NCBI GenBank assembly: GCA_028023455.1
Contig: JAQFVV010012575.1
Span: 1,792,517-1,856,516, forward strand
Origin: Epiperipatus broadwayi
Lineage: Eukaryota; Onychophora; Udeonychophora; Euonychophora; Peripatidae
DNA: 64,000 nucleotides
Direction of reading: 5' to 3'
Shown here in pieces: positions 58,096 through 64,000 of the stretch. The notes under the pieces were generated by a model. It was given only the letters and a program-made list of their open reading frames with translations, made no database searches and was not told the origin of the DNA. Both the position numbers and the translations under genes were made by a program. Numbering within the stretch: the stretch's first letter is position 1; each line of letters begins with the position of its first letter.

Positions 58096-59278
58096 TGGTA
58101 GTTTTATAATAGCATGTTGAAACCGACAGAGGGCGTGGTTTGTTTGTAAACAAAGATAAATATAATGTTGCCGGGGCTGGGTTTTCTTTATCATATTTAA
58201 AAGTAATATCAAATAATTTTTTAAATAAAAAAAATGCATAAATCAAAAAATGAATTTAAAAAAGTACTTAATTTTTATTCTTTTCATTACTTATATTTTC
58301 GGGCTGGGGTTTTCTTTTTTTTTTTTGGTTTGTTTATCACATTTAAAAGTAATATCAAATCTCAATTTTTAACAAAAAAAAACATAAATCAAAATGAATT
58401 TTAAAATGTAGTTACTTTTTATTTTTTTCATTAATTTTATTTTTGGTTTGGTATTCTACGAAATCAACTTTTTTAAAAAAACATCACAAATAAATATATT
58501 TCCATTTAACAGTAACATTTATAACAAAAAGTTAAACATTTTTTTTCAGGGGCAGGGGATACAATTCTTAACAAAACAGGATAACACAACTTGAAGATTG
58601 ACAAACTTTTTATGGTAATTACAAAAACAAATATATATGGCAATTAAAACCAACTTTTTTGGCTCTTCAGAAACAGCACACATGCAGCTTCAAGCTCTTT
58701 TGTTTGATAACCCTTCCAGCAGTCAGAGAACTTTGACATTCAGAAACTTTCCTATTTCAGCCATTTGATTAAGCTCACAGTTGTTCTCACAGAAACATGA
58801 CTTAGAGCGTGATTTGATCCAATTGTGCTTGCACCTACACTTGCCGAATTTTTTGAGCAGGAAATCTGGGCTATGGAAGCATGAGACTCTGTTCATAATT
58901 GTTAGTAGACATTCATAAAACATGGAAGATAGAGAGGGAGATGGTTGTAATGAATGTTAAAATAGTTTTGACATTCGGAATTCCAGCCACCCTCACACAA
59001 TACTGTACCCAAAAGTGAAATGTGATAGCACATTAAAAATGTGTAACACAAATCTGAGCTGTAAGCTGACACAATAGCTTCTGCGGCAGATTAAATGTCA
59101 TTTTTCTGTGCATTAGCATAGAAATAGATACAGCCACCATGTATAATGGACTATTTCTAGGCTTATGCATTAGAAATAGAATGTTCGAGAGTGGAGGCCA
59201 CCTAAATGGAATATTTCTGTGCACTATCATAGAAATAATGCCCTCAGGCGGTTTCAACACGCTATTATAAAACTACCA
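58096..59278. mobile_element. DNA transposon relic with about 40 bp TIRs
   Basis: The left end tggtagttttataatagcat plus gttgaaaccgacagagggc is matched by the reverse complement of the right end (tggtagttttataatagcgt plus gttgaaaccgcctgagggc) with few mismatches. Length 1183 bp. The target-site duplication cannot be read because both flanks are poly(A). Near the right end three imperfect subterminal repeats of the type atttctatg-taatgcacagaaa lie in a row (about 59100-59240). The superfamily is not identified. Confidence 0.75.
58723..58923 (-). CDS. Short Cys-rich frame inside the TIR element
   Basis: A 66-codon minus-strand frame with cysteines at 5, 15, 29, 31, 43, 45 and 49. The CRCKHNWIKSRSKSCFCENNC segment suggests a small zinc-binding or remnant transposase domain. 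Composition is less AT-rich than the surroundings. It could be the terminal exon of a broken transposon gene. No family recognised. Confidence 0.35.
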   Translation of the reverse strand: MFYECLLTIMNRVSCFHSPDFLLKKFGKCRCKHNWIKSRSKSCFCENNCELNQMAEIGKFLNVKVL

Positions 59279-60636
59279 AAAAATCAATATTCCAAAGTAT
59301 ATTATTTTCATTTTTTTTAAAACAAAAAACCCAAATATCTCAATTGTAACGGCATATTTATATATCGTTACATATCAGTAAACTTCCTCAAAAAACACAA
59401 ACATTAAAAAAAAAAAAAAAAAGAATTTACTTAGTGTTAGTAATTACGTTACACAAATTGATTATATATGAAAATTTCAAAAGGACAAAACTTTTTTTTT
59501 TTTTTTACAAGACAAAACAGTAATTACACACAAATATAATGATTTAAAAAAAAAAATTGACTGATGATTCCTTACTACCAGCTAAATTTCTGCCCCCTCC
59601 CTTCCAAGTTTCATTTCTCCTACCTTTAACTATTACTTAGGCAAGTTGAACAATTAGATTTTAATTTAACAAGACTTTTTTTTTTTTAAAAAAAAATGAT
59701 TTAGATTTATTATTACGTTTTATTTATTAGTTTTTATTCCTCGAATTTATCTCTACATATGCGCAATTTTTCTTACTGGCAGCACTTTTTAAACAAAACT
59801 TCAAACTGCAACTCCACGTCAATACAACAAATATATTTATACAATTTCAGCAAAAAATTTACGGGCATGATTCACTTTTAAAATTCTCAGGGCACTCGTG
59901 ATTTATTAAAGATAGAAAATTTCATCATCATCAATTCCCCTTCTCAGGGTCAATCTCTGAGGTAAGGCCACACTTGGGACGCCAATTATAACGATCGAAA
60001 TGAAAGTGAAGATCGAATCTAACCGCAAAAACAATATCTGCAACTACCAGGGCGCCATCTAGGCATTTGAACCTAGAAAAATTTATAGAGTAGGCAGATA
60101 TGCGCTGTTAAGATTCCACTTTATTTAAATATTCCGATCGTTAGCCCAAGTCACTAGCTCAGTGGAGACGCAGAGATAAAAATCTATATCTTAATTTATA
60201 TCTTAAATATAAATAAATAAAAGCCACTGCCAGAAATTAACACATAAAAATATTTATTTACGCACATATAAAATCATTCTAAATTTGAGGAATAGGTTTA
60301 ACATTTTTAGATTTTTATATTACTCTTTAATTGTACATTTACATAAATTTCAATGAGTTTAATATTTTATTTAGATGGTCAAGTATGAATAGACTACATA
60401 GATTTGCATTTGAAAATAAAACATTCTATCCCTATTTAACCTTAGGCTAAAATTCGCAGTCAAACTGGCATCAATCCATCTGATACATTTATGTATTCAA
60501 TGTAGCATGAAAATACAACAGCACAAATATACTATACTGTCAGGAATGGAAATCTGAACAGTATAGTTAGAGAAAACATTGACTCTTGTCCAATACGGAT
60601 TAGTGATGTCTTTATTCATTCAATCTGGAGATTTAC

Positions 60637-60645
60637 TATAAAAAG
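60637..60645 (+). promoter_or_regulatory. TATA box of the captured or resident promoter unit
   Basis: TATAAAAAG, conserved in the second copy at 63292-63300, with a conserved downstream acagttttttcgg element about 25-30 bp later where initiation would be expected. Confidence 0.55.
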
Positions 60646-60776
60646 AGAAATATTGAGTTCCAGACAGTTTTTTTCGGACTTGATTTGATGAGAACGGTAG
60701 GACGCATTTGCCGTTCTTTCTCATTTTTTTTTGTTTGTTTTAAAAAAATATAAAATGAAAAGACTGTGATACAAGA

Positions 60777-60863
60777 ATGGAACCAGCTAATGCTACTTCC
60801 AGAACATTATCTTCCAATGGAGACGTCACGGGAATTAAAAACAGGAACCTGGACTCTTCTACT
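60777..60863 (+). CDS. Putative first coding exon, 29 codons
   Basis: ATG at 60777 opens a frame MEPANATSRTLSSNGDVTGI..., which reaches a good splice donor ACT/GTAAGC at 60863/60864 in phase 0. It would end at a stop about 14 codons into the intron if unspliced (43 aa). A short upstream reading frame (ATG at 60755) precedes it. The unit has a TATA box about 130 bp upstream. It is polar and Ser/Asn-rich, like a cytosolic N-terminus. I cannot identify the protein and see no second exon in the window. It may be the transposon's own gene or a captured host first exon. Confidence 0.45.
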
Positions 60864-63239
60864 GTAAGCTATATTGACATGAACTCTAAATTTAAAAATA
60901 ACTAAGAACTTTCGTTCAAGCTTATGAACTTCTATCTGACTTTTAAGTTTAAAATCAATTAATAATGTTTAATTTTATATGTTTTCCGATTGATAAAAAT
61001 CATTTCCATTTTTTTTTCTCTCTTATTGTATAAATTATTTGTTGTTTAAATTTTAAATGATGAAATTTAGGTTGGGTATAGACGTTGCATAGATTCGTTA
61101 GCGGTTGATAATGTTGTGGTTTTCACATTCGATTAGAATATATGTCAACGATATCACTGCAAGCATCTTACGATGAATGCTAATGGGATTTGTATATTCC
61201 CTATGCAAGTGACGTTTATCGAGGACTTTGTATTTTGATCGGTTGTGTTGAATTTGGAATGTTTTTGACCGTGGAATCTGTGCAGCTGATCTGTACTCAA
61301 CATTTTAAAACAAATTTTATAAAATGCATTTGTGCGAACGTATTTAAATGTTAAATTTAAGTCGGGCGTGAATGGCTATATAGATTTGTAAAGTTATATT
61401 AGGGGAGGGTAATCTTAGGTTATTTGTGTCGTTGTTGAATTGGGTCAATGGATTGGATATATTTGTGTAATTAGTAGATGTAGTATAAGTTTCGCTACGT
61501 GCAGAATCGCTGAATACACCGCACCAACCCTTTGCCTATGGATGGGATTGTAAGTTGGCAAAAAGGATCGCGGTCCCTTCCTATGGAGTTTTTATTTTAT
61601 TGTTCTTCTTGCTATACAGACGTCATATTCCTGTATTGGACAAGAGTCAATGTTTTCTCTAACTATACTGTTCAGATTTCCATTCCTGACAGTATAGTAT
61701 ATTTGTGCTGTTGTATTTTCATGCTACATTGAATACATAAATGTATCAGATGGATTGATGCCAGTTTGACTGCGAATTTTAGCCTAAGGTTAAATAGGGA
61801 TAGAATGTTTTATTTTCAAATGCAAATCTATGTAGTCTATTCATACTTGACCATCTAAATAAAATATTAAACTCATTGAAATTTATGTAAATGTACAATT
61901 AAAGAGTAATATAAAAATCTAAAAATGTTAAACCTATTCCTCGAATTTAGAATGATTTTATATGTGCGTAAATAAATATTTTTATGTGTTAATTTCTGGC
62001 AGTGGCTTTTATTTATTTATATTTAAGATATAAATTAAGATATAGATTTTTATCTCTGCGTCTCCACTGAGCTAGTGACTTGGGCTAACGATCGGAATAT
62101 TTAAATAAAGTGGAATCTTAACAGCGCGTATCTGCCTACTCTATAAATTTTTCTAGGTTCAAATGCCTAGATGGCGCCCTGGTAGTTGCAGATATTGTTT
62201 TTGCGGTTAGATTCGATCTTCACTTTCATTTCGATCGTTATAATTGGCATCCCAAGTGTGGCCTTACCTCAGAGATTGACCCTGAGAAGGGGAATTGATG
62301 ATGATGAAATTTTCTATCTTTAATAAATCACGAGTGCCCTGAGAATTTTAAAAGTGAATCATGCCCGTAAATTTTTTGCTGAAATTGTATAAATATATTT
62401 GTTGTATTGACGTGGAGTTGCAGTTTGAAGTTTTGTTTAAAAAGTGCTGCCAGTAAGAAAAATTGCGCATATGTAGAGATAAATTCGAGGAATAAAAACT
62501 AATAAATAAAACGTAATAATAAATCTAAATCATTTTTTTTTTTAAAAAAAAAAAAAAGTCTTGTTAAATTAAAATCTAATCGTTCAACTTGCCTAAGTAA
62601 TAGTTAAAGGTAGGAGAAATGAAACTTGGAAGGGAGGGGGCAGAAATTTAGCTGGTAGTAAGGAATCATCAGTCAATTTTTTTTTAAATCATTATATTTG
62701 TGTGTAATTACTGTTTTGTCTTGTAAAAAAAAAAAAAAAGTTTTGTCCTTTTGAAATTTTCATATATAATCAATTTGTGTAACGTAATTACTAACACTAA
62801 GTAAATTCTTTTTTTTTTTTTAATGTTTTTGTTTTTTGAGGAAGTTTACTGATATGTAACGATATATAAATATGTCGTTACATTTATTTAAAATAAAAAC
62901 TTAAAAGTTCGCAAATAAAAGTAAAAAACTAAACGCTAAAATTAAAATATTGTTAAACGTATATACATTCGCACAGAGGCCACACTTTAAAAAAATTTTT
63001 TTAAAAAAAAACAAATAAGTATTTGAACGTACTTTTTTTATAAAAAAGTACAAGATTTAAAAATAAAAACAGGTATTAATTAATGTAATCTGTAAATGGA
63101 AATGATTGTTTATAAATTGTTTGAAAAGCAAGCTAGCTTCGGGCTCTTGTATAGTTAAAATGATCTGATAAAAGATAGATAAGAAAAAAAAGAGAAATTA
63201 GCTTGACCAATGGAAGCACTAAGCCTTGGCTCGGACCCT

Positions 63240-63804
63240 AACGAAAGTGATGGATTAGTGACATTTTGTTGATTGAATCCGTGTGGATTAATATAAAAAG
63301 GGAAATACAGTTTTTTCGGCAGTTCCAGCGTTGTGTGTTTGAGAGGTGGTAGGATGCACATACCACACTCTCTATTTAAAAAGGAAAAATGAAAAGACTG
63401 TGATACCTTGAACCAGCTATTGCCATCTCCAGAACATTATCTTCCAATGGAGGCATCATGGGAATTAAAAGCAGAAACCTGGACTCTTCTACCGTGAGCT
63501 ATGAACTTTACAAATTAACAACAACCAAAAAAAAGTAATTAAGAACTTTCGTCATTGATTTTTTTTTAAAGATTCAGCTAATTTAAATTTTAAAATGAAC
63601 TCTTATTTGATTTTCAAATTAATAATTGATTGTTTAAATTTATATAGTTAAGTTTTGCTAAAATCATTTCCATTTTATTATTTTTATTTGTAGTAATATT
63701 TATTGTAGAAATTATTAAATGCATTACATTTAAGTTGGGTATAGACGTTGCATAGATTCATTAGTGGTTGATTATGTTGTGGTTTTCACATTCGATTAGA
63801 ATAT
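63240..63804 (+). pseudogene. Second, broken copy of the promoter and first-exon unit
   Basis: Aligns to 60597-61145: TATA box (63292-63300), leader, exon region (63408-63493) and donor GTGAGC (63494). The start codon region reads TTGAACC instead of ATGGAACC, so the ATG is lost along with one base. The downstream intron part (tagacgttgcatagattc) is also conserved and similarity stops exactly at the 26 bp palindromic motif. Confidence 0.65.
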
Positions 63805-63831
63805 GTAACGATATATAAATATGTCGTTACA

Positions 63832-64000
63832 CAATAGAAGACTATACAAGTGCAATTTTAAAAAATATAGCAATAATGAGTTTTGCCTAAAAAGCTCTGT
63901 GTTGAATATATGCAGAGTTAAATATTATACATTCCAACTTTGCAAATATACTAAAACTTAATAAACTGAAATAGACAATCAGAACAATTGTTTTTGTTTT
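63832..64000. other. Flank beyond the composite element
   Basis: AT-rich, window ends here. Nothing recognised. Confidence 0.3.

Larger units (their letters stand above)
59345..63831. mobile_element. 4.5 kb palindrome-containing composite element
   Basis: Starts TGTAACGGCATATTT and ends ATATGTCGTTACA, bounded by a 4 bp repeat caat (59341-59344 and 63832-63835). A self-complementary 26 bp motif (GTAACGA...TCGTTAC) is present at 59346-59371, 62856-62881 and 63805-63830. Within it, 59345-60596 and 61633-62882 are near-perfect reverse complements (about 1.25 kb arms with only a few differences). The loop (60597-61632) holds a promoter and exon unit, and a diverged copy of that unit lies at 63240-63804 next to the right terminus. 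Long open frames are absent. The superfamily is unknown. Confidence 0.8.

Noticed and set aside
59033-59260. 75-codon minus-strand frame in the TIR element
   Set aside because: It covers the subterminal repeats and TIR, so it is unlikely to be translated.
1-64000. CRISPR array, integron or bacterial operon
   Set aside because: No regular repeat-spacer structure, no Shine-Dalgarno-led gene clusters; composition and elements are those of an animal nuclear genome.

Overview
The window is AT-rich nuclear DNA from a eukaryote, most likely an invertebrate animal. Genes are sparse, there are long stretches of simple AT sequence, and the density of transposable-element relics is very high: RTE-type non-LTR retrotransposons, Penelope-like elements (PLEs), mariner, hAT miniatures, and tRNA-derived SINEs with target-site duplications (TSDs). 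I see no bacterial operons and no rRNA. I cannot name the species.

Gene content. One intact protein gene is well supported: a single-exon, 199-residue, four-transmembrane-segment protein on the minus strand (1899-2498). Two weaker gene pieces exist. One is a candidate spliced gene on the minus strand at 24803-25320. The other is a TATA promoter plus first coding exon (60637-60863) carried inside a 4.5 kb repeat-bounded block, with a second, broken copy of the same unit 2.6 kb further on. Nearly everything else that encodes protein is mobile-element debris.

Mobile elements by region. 0-15 kb: a palindromic hammerhead repeat, two RTE reverse-transcriptase relics on the minus strand carrying three insertions of one short foldback element, a tRNA-SINE, a mariner transposase relic, and an RTE relic on the plus strand. 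15-34 kb: a full-length 632 bp hammerhead SINE-like element with perfect TSDs, further hammerhead repeats, two PLE GIY-YIG fragments, hairpins with hammerhead-like cores, and a hAT miniature. 34-54 kb: mini-SINEs, another hAT miniature, a 2 kb foldback whose left arm is almost free of G, a PLE fragment between inverted terminal repeats, and three RTE 3' ends. 54-64 kb: a TIR (terminal inverted repeat) element and a large near-perfect palindrome.

The main theme is self-cleaving RNA. Two unrelated dispersed families, called S1 and S2 here, each carry a recognisable type I hammerhead ribozyme (CUGANGA, stem II, GAAA, very short stem III, closing stem I). Each also carries a tRNA-like segment, strong in S1 and weak in S2. 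S2 elements begin and end in inverted copies of the same roughly 90 bp sequence and insert with 10-15 bp TSDs. Hammerhead-like cores also occur in PLE-type hairpins. This fits a PLE/retrozyme-type network in which small non-autonomous RNAs may use PLE machinery. The RNA motifs and TSDs are seen in the sequence; the mobilisation partner is inference.
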